Below, one piece after another: positions 28,730 through 39,200 of a DNA stretch of 64,000 nt. The first letter of the stretch is position 1. Each line of letters opens with the position of its first letter. This DNA is from Formosa haliotis (lineage in GTDB: Bacteria; Bacteroidota; Bacteroidia; Flavobacteriales; Flavobacteriaceae). Made by a program: the position numbers and the translations under genes. The notes beneath the pieces were generated by a model. That model saw only the letters and a program-made list of their open reading frames with translations, was not told the origin of the DNA and ran no database searches. Where the stretch lies: the NCBI RefSeq assembly GCF_001685485.1, contig NZ_BDEL01000001.1, positions 62,001 through 126,000 on the forward strand, read 5' to 3'.

Positions 28730-29068
28730 ATGAATCATTATGAAGCTGTTTTCATCTTAAATCCCGTTTTATCTGAAACACAGATAAAGGAAACAGTACA
28801 GAAATACGAAGATTTTCTTGTTTCTAACGGTGCTAAGATGATATCAAAAGAAGATTGGGGACTAAAAAAATTAGCTTACCCAATTCAAAACAAAAAAAGT
28901 GGTTTTTACCATTTATTTGAATTTACTGTACCTGGAGAAGTAATTAACCAGTTAGAGTTAGAATTTAGACGTGACGAGCGTTTTATGCGTTACTTAACTG
29001 TAAAACTAGACAAGCACGCTGTGGCTTGGGCAGAGAGAAGAAGAGCTAAACTAAAACAAAAAGCGTAA
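28730..29068 (+). CDS. rpsF: 30S ribosomal protein S6
   Basis: A 112-residue S6 starting [20 protein letters not shown], a typical N-terminus. An in-frame upstream codon at 28631 lies before the promoter, so 28730 is the real start. S6 binds S18 and 16S rRNA in the platform of the small subunit; the partner gene rpsR follows two bases later. The conserved GFYHLFEF and the C-terminal [15 protein letters not shown] segments are present. First gene of the S6-S18-L9 operon. Confidence 0.97.
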   Translation: MNHYEAVFILNPVLSETQIKETVQKYEDFLVSNGAKMISKEDWGLKKLAYPIQNKKSGFYHLFEFTVPGEVINQLELEFRRDERFMRYLTVKLDKHAVAWAERRRAKLKQKA

Positions 29069-29070
29069 TT

Positions 29071-29367
29071 ATGTCATCTATAGAACAACAAGCAAAAGGA
29101 AAAAAAGACGGAGAGATTAGATACTTAACGCCTTTAAACATTGAAACTAATAAGCAAAAGAAATATTGTCGTTTCAAAAAATCTGGAATCAAGTATGTAG
29201 ATTATAAAGATGCAGACTGGTTATTAAGATTTGTAAACGAGCAAGGTAAAATTTTACCTCGTCGTTTAACAGGAACTTCATTAAAGTATCAAAGAAAAGT
29301 GTCTGTAGCTGTAAAAAGAGCTCGTCACTTAGCTTTAATGCCTTACGTAGCTGATTTATTAAAATAA
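29071..29367 (+). CDS. rpsR: 30S ribosomal protein S18
   Basis: A 98-residue S18 with the conserved [20 protein letters not shown] segment and the basic [20 protein letters not shown] core that binds 16S rRNA next to S6. Length is slightly above the bacterial average because of the flavobacterial N-terminal extension. Middle gene of the operon, two bases after rpsF. Confidence 0.97.
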   Translation: MSSIEQQAKGKKDGEIRYLTPLNIETNKQKKYCRFKKSGIKYVDYKDADWLLRFVNEQGKILPRRLTGTSLKYQRKVSVAVKRARHLALMPYVADLLK

Positions 29368-29380
29368 AATACCGATAACA

Positions 29381-29833
29381 ATGGAACTTATATTAAAACA
29401 AGACGTTGAAAATTTAGGATTTAAAGACGATGTTGTAACAGTTAAGAACGGTTATGGTAGAAACTTTTTAATTCCTCAAGGAAGTGCTATTTTAGCTACA
29501 CCTTCTGCAAAGAAAGTATTAGCTGAAAACTTAAAGCAAAGAGCTTTTAAAGAAAAGAAAATTGTTGACGATGCTAACAAAATTGCTGAAGCTTTAAAAG
29601 CATTAGAAATTAAAATTTCGTCTAAAGTTGGTTCTGGAGACAAATTATTTGGATCTGTAAACAACATCGATCTTGCTGAAGCTTTAGAAAAAGAAGGTCA
29701 AGCAATCGATAAAAAATTTATCAACGTTACTGGAGGTAGTGTTAAGCGTTTAGGTAAATATAATGCCGTAATACGTTTACACCGCGAGGTATCTGTAGAT
29801 TTACCTTTTGAAGTAGTTGCTCAAGCAAACTAA
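29381..29833 (+). CDS. rplI: 50S ribosomal protein L9
   Basis: A 150-residue L9 with the N-terminal 23S rRNA-binding domain (MELILKQDVENLGFKDDVVT, then GYGRNFLIPQGSA), a connecting helix, and the C-terminal globular domain (SKVGSGDKLFGSVNNIDLAE). L9 sits at the base of the L1 stalk. Last gene of the operon, followed by a strong terminator at 29855-29889. Confidence 0.97.
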   Translation: MELILKQDVENLGFKDDVVTVKNGYGRNFLIPQGSAILATPSAKKVLAENLKQRAFKEKKIVDDANKIAEALKALEIKISSKVGSGDKLFGSVNNIDLAEALEKEGQAIDKKFINVTGGSVKRLGKYNAVIRLHREVSVDLPFEVVAQAN

Positions 29834-29854
29834 TTTTAAAAGTAATTATATATT

Positions 29855-29889
29855 AAAAACCGTTTAGACTTGTTCTAAACGGTTTTTTT
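29855..29889 (+). terminator. Terminator of the rpsF-rpsR-rplI operon
   Basis: AAAAACCGTTTAGA - loop - TCTAAACGGTTTTTTT forms a stem of at least 12 bp with a seven-base T tract, 20 bases after the rplI stop codon. Confidence 0.9.
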
Positions 29890-30060
29890 AATTCAAAGAA
29901 ATAATTGTCCGTGTTCTTAGTCATAAAAAACTTGTTTCAGTCTACCATAACTAGTACCGTCAGTGAGAATCTGAACCACCAAGCTTCTCAATAAGCAATC
30001 ATTTAAGATGGCGATAGACATTAATAAGGATTACGGATATTCTAATCAAAAATTATTAAA

Positions 30061-30534
30061 ATGAAATACACACGTCTTACAAAAGAACAATTTGAAGAGT
30101 TACACCAAGAATTCATCAATTTTTTAGCAACTCAATCTATAGATGCTAACGAGTGGAAAACTATTAAAGACACAAAACCAGAAGTTGCAGAACAAGAATT
30201 AGATGTGTTTAGTGATTTGGTTTGGGAAGGTGTTTTAACGAGTGCTAAATTTTTAGAACACATTTCTGGGCAACACATGCATTTATTCTCTTTAGGCGAA
30301 ACCAATATGCATTTAATAGCTATTAAGCTTAAAAATGATAAAGATTTGGCTACCCAAGAAGGTTTTAACTGGTTAAGAGAAAATTTGTTACATGACGATG
30401 TAGAGTTTCTTCAAGCGAACAAAACCTATTCTGAAGATAAAAAACTAGATATATTTAAATTGATTCAGCAAGGAGCGGTTATTACTAGAGGTGAGTTATA
30501 CACCTATTTTAATGATCTGGTAAACGCGGAATAA
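30061..30534 (+). CDS. Conserved Bacteroidota protein (DUF6495-like)
   Basis: A 157-residue acidic, soluble protein starting MKYTRLTKEQFEELHQEFIN. It matches, from memory, the DUF6495 family conserved in Bacteroidota, with the NEWKTIKDTKPEVAEQELD and FSDLVWEGVL segments. No signal peptide, membrane segment or catalytic motif is visible. It lies alone between the ribosomal operon and the convergent ABC permease. Function unknown. Confidence 0.7.
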   Translation: MKYTRLTKEQFEELHQEFINFLATQSIDANEWKTIKDTKPEVAEQELDVFSDLVWEGVLTSAKFLEHISGQHMHLFSLGETNMHLIAIKLKNDKDLATQEGFNWLRENLLHDDVEFLQANKTYSEDKKLDIFKLIQQGAVITRGELYTYFNDLVNAE

Positions 30535-30541
30535 TCCTATT

Positions 30542-31780
30542 TTATTCGTAGCGTAACGATTCTATCGGGTCTAGTTTAGAGGCTTTAGATGCTGGGTAAG
30601 ATCCGGAAATAATGGCTACAACAAACGTTATTACACTTGCCCAAATCATAGCTGCCCATGGCATACTAAATTGGAAATCGACCGCCGATGCAAATCCGAG
30701 GCCGAGTAAAATACCGAGAAGCATTCCGAGTAAACCTCCAAATTGTCCTATAATTATAGTTTCAATAAAAAACTGAAACGCAATGGTACCTTGTTTTGCG
30801 CCCAAAGCTTTACGTACTCCAATTTCACGGGTACGTTCGCTTACCGAAACGAGCATGATATTCATAAGTGCAATAGACGATCCTAAGATGGTAATGATAC
30901 TTATAATCCAAGCAGCGGTTGCGAGGGCTCCTGTTATGGCACCAATTCGATTAATTAAATCGTCGCTACGTTCTAATCCGAAATTATTTTCTTCAATAGG
31001 GTTTAAACCTCTAATGTTTCTAAACGTTACAATGGCGTCATCTTGAGCGCTTTGTAGAAGTTCTTTCTTTTCAACCATAACACTTAAAGCGTAATTTATA
31101 TTGGCATTGGTGAAAATAGAACGCGCTTTTTGAAGCGGCATGATAACTCTTAAATCTTGATTATTTCCGAAGGTAGAGCCTTTAGACTCTAAAGTTCCAA
31201 TCACTTTAAATTTAAATCCTCTAACACTAATAATTTGATCTATAGGATTGTCATTTTTGAATAAGGCTTTAACCAAATCACTACCAATAACACAAACATT
31301 AGAGTTGTTTTCTACTTCTAAAGCGTTAAACTCACGACCACGATCGACTTTTAGTCCAGAATTTTGAATAAAATTTTCATTAGCTCCAATAACTTTTACT
31401 TCCGGGTCGGTTTTTTCGTTTTCAAATTTTACTTCTGCAGTAGATGTGCCGTCAAAAGAAACTGATGTTTTTGTGTATGGATAGTTGTACTGATCTACGA
31501 AATCACGAATGTTTTGGTAACTAATAATCGGGTTTACTTTTTGGCGTTCTCCGCTTTGTGGTCGTGCTGTAAATTTATAGCGCTGTATATTAAACGTGTT
31601 GGCACCCATAGACGAGAAATCGCTAGAAATGGTACTTTCTAAGGCCGAAACTGCACTTAAAATACCTACTAATGCAGTAATACCAATGGCAATAATAAGC
31701 ACGGTTAAGATGGTACGTAGTAACTGACTTTTTATAGAATCGAAAGCAATTCTTATATTTTCTCGAACAAGTGAAAACAT
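30542..31780 (-). CDS. ABC transporter permease (MacB/FtsX type)
   Basis: A 412-residue permease with the MacB layout: one N-terminal transmembrane helix (LLRTILTVLIIAIGITALVG), a periplasmic MacB core domain of about 200 residues (about 50-270), and a C-terminal FtsX domain with three helices (about 285-405), carrying the RTREIGVRKALGAKQGTI coupling motif. MacB-type systems use mechanotransmission to move lipoproteins, peptides or drugs across the envelope. The ATPase subunit is not adjacent, so the substrate is unknown. Divergent from hisS. Confidence 0.9.
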   Translation of the reverse strand: MFSLVRENIRIAFDSIKSQLLRTILTVLIIAIGITALVGILSAVSALESTISSDFSSMGANTFNIQRYKFTARPQSGERQKVNPIISYQNIRDFVDQYNYPYTKTSVSFDGTSTAEVKFENEKTDPEVKVIGANENFIQNSGLKVDRGREFNALEVENNSNVCVIGSDLVKALFKNDNPIDQIISVRGFKFKVIGTLESKGSTFGNNQDLRVIMPLQKARSIFTNANINYALSVMVEKKELLQSAQDDAIVTFRNIRGLNPIEENNFGLERSDDLINRIGAITGALATAAWIISIITILGSSIALMNIMLVSVSERTREIGVRKALGAKQGTIAFQFFIETIIIGQFGGLLGMLLGILLGLGFASAVDFQFSMPWAAMIWASVITFVVAIISGSYPASKASKLDPIESLRYE

Positions 31781-31909
31781 GTATAGGGTGTTATGGGTTG
31801 GGTGTTTTAATATAAGACTATTAAAACGGAATAAAGTTACTATAAAATTGAATTATCTTATTAAGTCAACTCAAAAATTTAGATATTTGTGCTCAAATTT
31901 AAAATACCA

Positions 31910-33280
31910 ATGGCACAAAAACCAAGCATTCCTAAAGGGACACGAGATTTTAATCCGGAACAAGTAGCTAAACGACAATATATTTTTAAAACCATACAAC
32001 ACGTTTTTGAAACTTATGGGTTTCAACCTATAGAAACACCAAGCTTTGAAAACTCTGAAACCTTGATGGGAAAATATGGTGATGAAGGAGACCGATTAAT
32101 TTTTAAAATTTTAAATTCTGGAGATTATCTTAGCAAAGTTAACGATGCCTTGTATGCGGAGAAGGATTCTACAAAAATGACCTCTAGTATTTCTGAAAAA
32201 GCGTTGCGTTACGATTTAACTGTGCCTTTTGCCAGATATGTTGTACAACACCAAAACGATATAGAATTTCCGTTTAAGCGTTACCAGATGCAACCTGTTT
32301 GGCGTGCCGACAGACCGCAAAAGGGACGATTTAGAGAATTTAATCAGTGCGATGCCGATGTTGTTGGATCTAAATCGCTTTGGCAAGAAGTTGAATTTGT
32401 GCAATTATACGATGCTGTATTTTCTGCATTACAACTAAAAGGTGTTACTATAAAAATTAATAACCGTAAAATTTTGGCCGGTATTGCTGAAGTTATCGGG
32501 GCACAAGATAAATTAATCGATTTTACAGTAGCTTTAGATAAGCTCGATAAAATAGGTGAGGAGAAAGTGAAAGAGGAAATGTTGGGTAAAGGAATTCCTC
32601 AAGCAGGCATCGATAAATTACAACCTTTATTTTCTTTATCGGGAACTTTTGAAGCTCAGATAAATAATTTAAAAACCATTTTAAGCATATCGGAAGAAGG
32701 TTTAAAAGGGGTTGAAGAATTAGAATTTATTAATACGGCTATAAACACGCTTAAACTCAAAACGGCAGCACTTCAATTAGATGTAACCTTAGCTCGAGGT
32801 TTAAATTATTATACCGGCGCCATTTTTGAAGTTGCGGCCCCAAAAGAAGTGCAAATGGGTTCTATTGGTGGCGGTGGTCGTTACGATGATTTAACTGGAA
32901 TTTTTGGACTTAAAGATGTGAGTGGTGTTGGCATTAGTTTTGGATTAGATCGTATTTATTTGGTGTTAGAAGAATTACAATTGTTTCCAGAAACAGTGAA
33001 TAAAAACATAAAAGTTCTATTTATAAACTTTGGAGATACAGAGGCCTTATACAGTTTGCAAGCCATACAAAAATTAAGAGCTGCCGGTGTAAATGCTGAA
33101 TTATATCCGGATGCAGCGAAAATGAAAAAACAAATGAATCACGCCAATAAGCGTGTTATTCCGTATGTGGTTTTAGTAGGCGTAGAAGAAATGGAAGCGC
33201 AGACTTATACCCTTAAAAACATGGTTACTGGAGAACAAACTCAAAGTAGTTTAGATGAATTGATTGAGTTAGTTAAATAG
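31910..33280 (+). CDS. hisS: Histidine-tRNA ligase
   Basis: A 456-residue class II synthetase from the ATG at 31910 ([18 protein letters not shown]). Motif 1 ([19 protein letters not shown]), motif 2 ([12 protein letters not shown]), the histidine-specific [13 protein letters not shown] and motif 3 ([13 protein letters not shown]) are present. A C-terminal anticodon-binding domain covers about the last 95 residues. It charges tRNA-His. An upstream in-frame TTG/GTG-like extension is possible, but the ATG matches relatives. Followed by a terminator at 33404. Confidence 0.95.
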   Translation: MAQKPSIPKGTRDFNPEQVAKRQYIFKTIQHVFETYGFQPIETPSFENSETLMGKYGDEGDRLIFKILNSGDYLSKVNDALYAEKDSTKMTSSISEKALRYDLTVPFARYVVQHQNDIEFPFKRYQMQPVWRADRPQKGRFREFNQCDADVVGSKSLWQEVEFVQLYDAVFSALQLKGVTIKINNRKILAGIAEVIGAQDKLIDFTVALDKLDKIGEEKVKEEMLGKGIPQAGIDKLQPLFSLSGTFEAQINNLKTILSISEEGLKGVEELEFINTAINTLKLKTAALQLDVTLARGLNYYTGAIFEVAAPKEVQMGSIGGGGRYDDLTGIFGLKDVSGVGISFGLDRIYLVLEELQLFPETVNKNIKVLFINFGDTEALYSLQAIQKLRAAGVNAELYPDAAKMKKQMNHANKRVIPYVVLVGVEEMEAQTYTLKNMVTGEQTQSSLDELIELVK

Positions 33281-33403
33281 TGAATCAATTTATTAATGTA
33301 ATAATGGAGTAATAATTCAAAATGTAAACTAGCTAAAGTAAAGTTGATGAACTGGCTGGAACCAGATTTTGTTTTTTCCAAAGTATCGCAATAAGAAATA
33401 TAC

Positions 33404-33442
33404 AAAGAGGCTGTCTAAAAATTTTAAGATAGCCTCTTTTTT
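33404..33442 (+). terminator. Terminator after hisS (probably bidirectional)
   Basis: AAAGAGGCTGTCT - loop - AGATAGCCTCTTTTTT forms a stem with a T tract between convergent genes. The stem shares AAAGAGGCTGT with the terminator at 47524. Confidence 0.85.
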
Positions 33443-33476
33443 GTATTTAGCATTGGTTTTCTATGTTGCGTGTACT

Positions 33477-33983
33477 TTATTTTTTAACATCCACTAGTTG
33501 TAATTGTTTATAGTAAGTTTCCATTCTTCCATGGGCTGTTCCATCTACCAATAATATAACAATTAGCATAGCAATGGTGGTGATGCTAATGGCTCGCCAT
33601 GTTGGTGTATTTATAAAAATAATGAGTAAAGCCGCAACAATTAGTATCATGGGAATAGCTTTAAAAACTACGGTGTTGTATTCTTTTAAGGTGCTTTCGG
33701 CACGTGCTATTTCCGATGTTACAAATGCCGGTGCATCTGTTTTGTATGCTGTTTCAAAAGTTTTAACCCGTGATTTGTTGGTGTAAAATAACCCCAGACC
33801 TATGGTTAAAAGCAAAGCTCCTGCTACCAAGGTAGGTATAATGTAAGCTTTAGCGATATCTGTTTTACCTAGCTGCCAAAAGCCAATGCTAGCCACTAAG
33901 AAAAGTATCGCAAATAATATGAAAAATCGTGTCGAGAAGACTTCTGCCTTTGCCCACTCTGTTGCTATTTTTAAGATGTCCAT
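33477..33983 (-). CDS. Four-helix membrane protein of unknown function
   Basis: A 168-residue protein with four predicted transmembrane helices (about residues 20-38, 47-66, 106-124 and 130-146; for example FFILFAILFLVASIGFWQL). The loop between helices 2 and 3 is about 40 residues and charged. No family recognised. It is the last gene of an SDR-AraC-membrane protein operon (one base after the AraC gene), so its expression probably follows that regulator. Confidence 0.7.
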   Translation of the reverse strand: MDILKIATEWAKAEVFSTRFFILFAILFLVASIGFWQLGKTDIAKAYIIPTLVAGALLLTIGLGLFYTNKSRVKTFETAYKTDAPAFVTSEIARAESTLKEYNTVVFKAIPMILIVAALLIIFINTPTWRAISITTIAMLIVILLVDGTAHGRMETYYKQLQLVDVKK

Positions 33984-33984
33984 T

Positions 33985-34896
33985 TTAATTTAATTTACAT
34001 TGTTCTCTGTATGAAGACGGACTTAATCCTTCCTTCTTTTTGAATAATCTCGAAAAGTAGGGAGGGTATTCAAACCCTAATTCGTAGGCCACTTCCGAAA
34101 TGCTTTTATGGGGTTGTAATAAAATGTTTTTTGCCTCATCAATTAATAAGAATTGCAAATGCTCGGTTGTGGTTTTACCTGTTTCTTTTTTTAAAGTATC
34201 GCTTAAATAGCGCTGTGACACCCCCATGTTATTAGCGATTTGTTCTATACTGGGAATTCCTTTTTCTTGTAGATTTCCAGATTCAAAATATTCCGTTACA
34301 TATTTATTAAATTGTTCTAATAAATCGGTAGATAATTCTTTTCTGTTTAAAAATTGTCTTTCGTAAAATCGGTTGGCATATTTAAAAAGCGTGTCTAGCT
34401 GCGAAATAATAATGTCTTTGCTAAAGGCATCTTGATTGTTCTGGTATTCAATATCAATATTATCTACAATAGCTTTTATTTGTTTTTCTTCCTTTGGAGA
34501 AAGGTGTAATGCCTCATTTACAGTGTATGAAAAGAACCCGTATTTTTTAATTTGTTGTGCTAGTTTGGTGCCTTTTAAAAAATCTTCATGAAAGGTTATA
34601 GAAAAACCTTTTTGCTCAAATACCACACTGCTATCCCATTGCAACACTTGTCTTGGCGCAATGAAAATTAATGCACCATTGGTAAAATCGTATGCTGTTC
34701 GTCCGTAATTTAAATTGCCTTTTACAAACTTTTTTAAGCTTATAGAGTAGCATTCGTTTGTAATTGGTGGCGAACTTTCTCTCGGACAAGGTAAAATTCC
34801 ATCACCTTTTGAGTTAAAAATACTTAGCATGGGATGCTCAGGTCGAGGAAGTTCTAGATAATCTAAATACGATGATAAGGTTTTAAAATGTTGCAT
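33985..34896 (-). CDS. AraC-family transcriptional regulator
   Basis: A 303-residue protein with an N-terminal sensor region (about 1-190, cupin-like strands LNYGRTAYDFTNGALIFIAP) and a C-terminal AraC double helix-turn-helix (about 210-300; IEQIANNMGVSQRYLSDTLK, then ISEVAYELGFEYPPYFSRLF). It lies between an SDR oxidoreductase (9 bases upstream) and a small membrane protein (one base downstream), so it probably regulates its own operon. The ligand is unknown. Confidence 0.9.
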   Translation of the reverse strand: MQHFKTLSSYLDYLELPRPEHPMLSIFNSKGDGILPCPRESSPPITNECYSISLKKFVKGNLNYGRTAYDFTNGALIFIAPRQVLQWDSSVVFEQKGFSITFHEDFLKGTKLAQQIKKYGFFSYTVNEALHLSPKEEKQIKAIVDNIDIEYQNNQDAFSKDIIISQLDTLFKYANRFYERQFLNRKELSTDLLEQFNKYVTEYFESGNLQEKGIPSIEQIANNMGVSQRYLSDTLKKETGKTTTEHLQFLLIDEAKNILLQPHKSISEVAYELGFEYPPYFSRLFKKKEGLSPSSYREQCKLN

Positions 34897-34905
34897 ATTA
34901 CTAAT

Positions 34906-35856
34906 TTATAAATTCCACTTGAACTTTGTAGCCTTTTCTGAAACTTCCCACAATTTTTCTGCTACTGTCTTATCCTTAGCATGTGGCTGTAAGGTACATT
35001 CCCCAACAGGGCCTGTCCAGTAGTTTCTTCCTGTAGGTCCGTAAAAAGCTTGCTGGTCTAGGTTTGGCTCGATGGCACACATTAATTCTGGATACGCTCC
35101 TTTTTCTGCCGATTGTACAAAAGGGGATAATTTCATGAGCTGCCAAACAAATCGCGTCATTAAACTTCCACTTGTTTTAATTAAAGAGGTTCGAGAGGCA
35201 CCGGGGTGACAAGCATAAACTTTTACCTCCTGATTTTTACTCTTTTTTATGCGATCTTGTAATTCGTAAACACTCATTATTTGTGCTAATTTACTTTGAC
35301 TATAAACCCCATTAGGATTGTAGTTCTTGTCCCAATTCATATCATTAAACTGAATGGTTTTAATACCTAAATTATAACCCATACTGCCAACAACTACAAT
35401 GCGTCCTTTAGAAGCTTCTATTCTTGGGTAAAGTAAGCCTTGTAATAAGAAGTTTCCATAATGATTTACGCCAAGCTGACTTTCAAAACCATCTGTTGTT
35501 AGTATTTGTTTAGGAACCTGTGCAATGGCAGCATTACAAATAAGTGCATCTATTTTTGATACCGTATTTAGTACATCTTGGGCAGCCCTTTTAACAGAAT
35601 TTTGGTCTGCTAAATCCATTTGTATAGACACGAGGTCTATAGTATTACCAAGGGCTCGCTTTAATGCAGCCATAGTGGCCTTCGACTTTTTTGGGTTTCT
35701 ATTAAGCATGACAACTTTTGCACCCTTAGAGAGTAATATTTTTGTGGCTTCAAAACCTGTACCACTGGTAGTTCCAGTGATTACAAATGTTTTTCCATTT
35801 AAATTTTCTATGCGGTCTGGTGTCCAACCTTGTTTTCCAAATTGATTTGTTTTCAT
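34906..35856 (-). CDS. Short-chain dehydrogenase/reductase
   Basis: A 316-residue classical SDR from the ATG at 35856 (MKTNQFGKQGWTPDRIENL). The NAD(P)-binding TGTTSGTG motif (GxxxGxG), the structural NAA motif in LICNAAIA, the catalytic serine in VVGSMGYN and the catalytic Y-x3-K in YSQSK are all present. The length and the C-terminal GPTGRNYWTGPVGEC place it with the RDH/protochlorophyllide reductase-like SDRs, which reduce hydrophobic ketones or aldehydes. An ATG at 35895 would add 13 residues with no SDR character. First gene of the operon. Confidence 0.88.
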   Translation of the reverse strand: MKTNQFGKQGWTPDRIENLNGKTFVITGTTSGTGFEATKILLSKGAKVVMLNRNPKKSKATMAALKRALGNTIDLVSIQMDLADQNSVKRAAQDVLNTVSKIDALICNAAIAQVPKQILTTDGFESQLGVNHYGNFLLQGLLYPRIEASKGRIVVVGSMGYNLGIKTIQFNDMNWDKNYNPNGVYSQSKLAQIMSVYELQDRIKKSKNQEVKVYACHPGASRTSLIKTSGSLMTRFVWQLMKLSPFVQSAEKGAYPELMCAIEPNLDQQAFYGPTGRNYWTGPVGECTLQPHAKDKTVAEKLWEVSEKATKFKWNL

Positions 35857-36277
35857 CTTGCAACTGTGTTTGTAGTAATTAAAAGCATAATGCAAAGATC
35901 GGGTAGGAGACCATTTTAACTCTTATACAGATTTTCGAACCTTGTATACTTTTTAGTTTGTGGCCGTCTTTTAGGTTGGTGATATTGAATTGCCAAACAT
36001 GATATATAGAAAGCTTAAAAATCTTAATATGTTATATTGAATAGATAAATTTTAGGATTTGCTAAATCAATTAATAAAAAATGATTTTAAGGTTAATGAA
36101 TGTAAAGATGTAGCTATCTTGATTTGAATCGGTGATATTGTAACCTTGAGGCAAATTAACTTTAGTGTTCAATTTTTTTAACAATAAAACCTTTTTATAT
36201 AGAAATAATAATAAAAAAAGTCCCAAACTTAGTGGGACTTTTCTGTACTTTATAATATAAAAATTAGGTTTAACTAA
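35857..36277. other. Intergenic region between the SDR and the giant surface gene
   Basis: No gene seen. It holds the upstream region of the SDR operon at its left end (a near-consensus GATCTTTG on the minus strand at 35896-35903) and the terminator at 36213-36242 at its right end. The middle, 35930-36200, is AT-rich with no structure I could identify. Confidence 0.5.
36213..36242 (-). terminator. Terminator of the giant surface protein gene
   Basis: AAAAGTCCCA - AACTTAG - TGGGACTTTT lies 36 bases beyond the stop codon on the minus strand, with a T run in that direction. It can work in both directions. Confidence 0.88.
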
Positions 36278-39200
36278 TTAGTATTTTATACTAATTTTAT
36301 TGGATTTCACACCGTTAGTAGTTTCTACTTTTATTATGTAATTTCCTTCAGATACTCTTCTAACAGGGATTTTACAATTTTGTGATAATGGTGCGTTTGT
36401 AGCATTCCAAGTTTGAACTGTTTGACCAAGTATATTAACTAAATATACTTGTTTGATTTCTGTATAATCTGGTGTTTTAATATGAATTTCATTTGTTTGG
36501 TTTAGATAATTAATCTTAATACTGTTGAATTCGTTTTCGACTATATCTAGTTTATTTTCATCTTTAAACGCTAAGAAATAACGGTCCATATAATCACCTT
36601 TATCTAAGTGTGTCTTATATTTTGAGTTGTTTATCTGTGTATAAGTATCTGAATAACTATCATAAATATAAACATCTATAGGGGTATCAAAATTTTCTAA
36701 CTCCTTTAAACTAATTTCAATATTTCCATCTTTACCCATTAGTACGGCTAAAGGATATTGCTTGCTCTCGTCGAATGCACCAACTCCTTGAATAATATAT
36801 GTTTTATTATTAATTAAGAATAGCATATCATTTGGCAGATTTTGAAAATTAGTAGCATCGTAACCAAAATCGATCCCATCTGTTGCCGCATTATCTGGTG
36901 TAAACCCTAATAATAATTGTCTAATGGCATTGTCTGGATTTTTAAAACTTAGTCGTAAACGTTGTACCTCATTATCTTCATTCGAGGAAGTGCTTACGCT
37001 ACGAGAGAAAGTTACCCCATCTGTTTGTGTTTTAAAGATACGTTGTCCATTATTAAATATAACATTTCCACTTTGTCCAGCAGTTATAAAAAATCCTTGA
37101 GCTACAGGAACATAACGTCCAGGAACAAACTCGGATGCGTCTCCAGATCCTGCAATGCCTTCAGGTGCTACGCCTGGGGTGCCTCCAGTTAGATTATAAG
37201 ATGCGTAACCACCTAGATATTCTTTAGTTACATGTGAGTTGTTTGTTGAAGCTTGCTTCCAATACCTAATTTCCCCATTATTACCACCGTCATTTAATAT
37301 AGTTTCATTATCTGTAATAAAGGTGTTTGCATCGATAGCAGAAGGGTAGGGATTGCCTACCAAAGCATCATTACCCGCAGTTACAGAAGCTAAATAATCG
37401 CCATTATTCGGTTGACCAATAAAAGTGTAACTATCAGCAGAAGTACCTTTCATAATGAATCCAGATCCAACAGGTATTTCTTCGTTTTGAGTAATCTTGT
37501 TCCAACTATTCATATTGGCAATCGCATCATAAAATGTATATAGCCAACGAGTACTTATAGAAGGAGGATTTCCAGCTGCACCATTAAAATCGGCTGTCCA
37601 ACCCACAGGTGTTGAACCAACGTGTAATATGTCCTGTAATGAATAAGTTCTACTATTTACATTACCAGCTGTACTAACAGGAGATGCCCAGTAATTATAA
37701 TTATAAACATTTTTTGTTCCTTTCTGGTCCCTAAGTAATCCTCCCGCTCCAGTATAATCTACCAAACTTCCTTCTGGTTGTAATAACTGAGCTTCTCCAT
37801 CTAATTTAAGTGTTCCATCTAACTTAAGGTATTTGGAAACGTAAAGTGGTGTTTCGTCTAGAACTGTTAAAGTATTGTCTTCTACAATTAAACCTAATAC
37901 TGTAGTTTCTCTTTCAGAAGAAATATTAACATTATGATTGATTTTTACAATATTCCAATCTATATCTGTACTATTAGGTAATTGATTAACAGCACCATTA
38001 GCCCATGTGCTTTCGGTATCCCAATTTCCAGAAGCGAAAGTATTATAAGGTAGAGGTGCAGTTTCTTGTTGTATATCTGTCATATTTCTTAACACTCCTG
38101 TAGTTGAGCCTTTGGCAGAGGTTAAAATTCCATTTTGTACACTACTACCCATTTGATAGTAATCTACTAAATTAGAATTCCAATTTAAATCACCAGAAAT
38201 GTTTTCTGGTATTACTACGCCACGAACTTTACCAGAGTTATCTTGAATTTCCTGATTCATCATTTCTCGTATTTGGTCTACACTAAGTGCTTTGTTCCAA
38301 ATACGTAGTTCGTCTAACCATCCATTGTAAAAATTGTTAGGCAGTGTTGCGGTTTGCTTTGCACCTAAAAGAGCGAGACCTGAATTAGTTTGTACGCCAT
38401 TACCAGCAGCTGTTGCTTTTTCAACTCCATCTATATATAGTTTATATATGGAACCGTTATAGGTTACTGCAATATGGTACCAACGTGTATCCGATAATCC
38501 AGATGCTGAAATAGTACCTCCGTCGTTATAGTTAAATTGGATACTTGTACCTGAAAGGGTTAAATCGTAACCAGACGTGGTATTGGTACTACTACGTTTA
38601 GAGAAAATCGTTTGGTTTCCAGAGTCACTATTTGGTTTAGCCCAAATTTCGATACTAAAAGGGCCTACTAAATTATATGCATTCCCAAAATTAACAGAAG
38701 TATTTATCCCATTAAATTCGAAATCGTTACCAGAACAAGCAGGAATATTTACAACCACTTCTGCACTGCTATCTCCACAGAGTTCGCCATTACTAATGGT
38801 CCACGTTAATGTGTAATTTGTACCACTTTCTCCTGTAAAAATTGCATTAGGATCTGTAGTGCTAGAGAACACACCTCCTAAAGGTAAAGCAGTCCAAACT
38901 CCAGCGATATTATTATTTGCCTGTAAGTTCACGGTAGTGTCATCGCAGTTTTCTAAAGTTCCTGAGTAACTCGCTACGGCTTCTATAAAAGGTAATACGG
39001 TAATCTCAATGGTTTTTGGTTCACCAGTTAGATCACAAGTTGTTGATTTTGGAGTTATAGTATAGGTTACTGTTATTGGGCTAGTTGATGTATTAATTAA
39101 TTCATTACTTAATGTAAATACATTGTTGTCATCTATATCTGCAGAAGTTGATTCTCCACTATTAGCTCCTGTAACATCTGTTGTTTCATTCCTAGTCCAA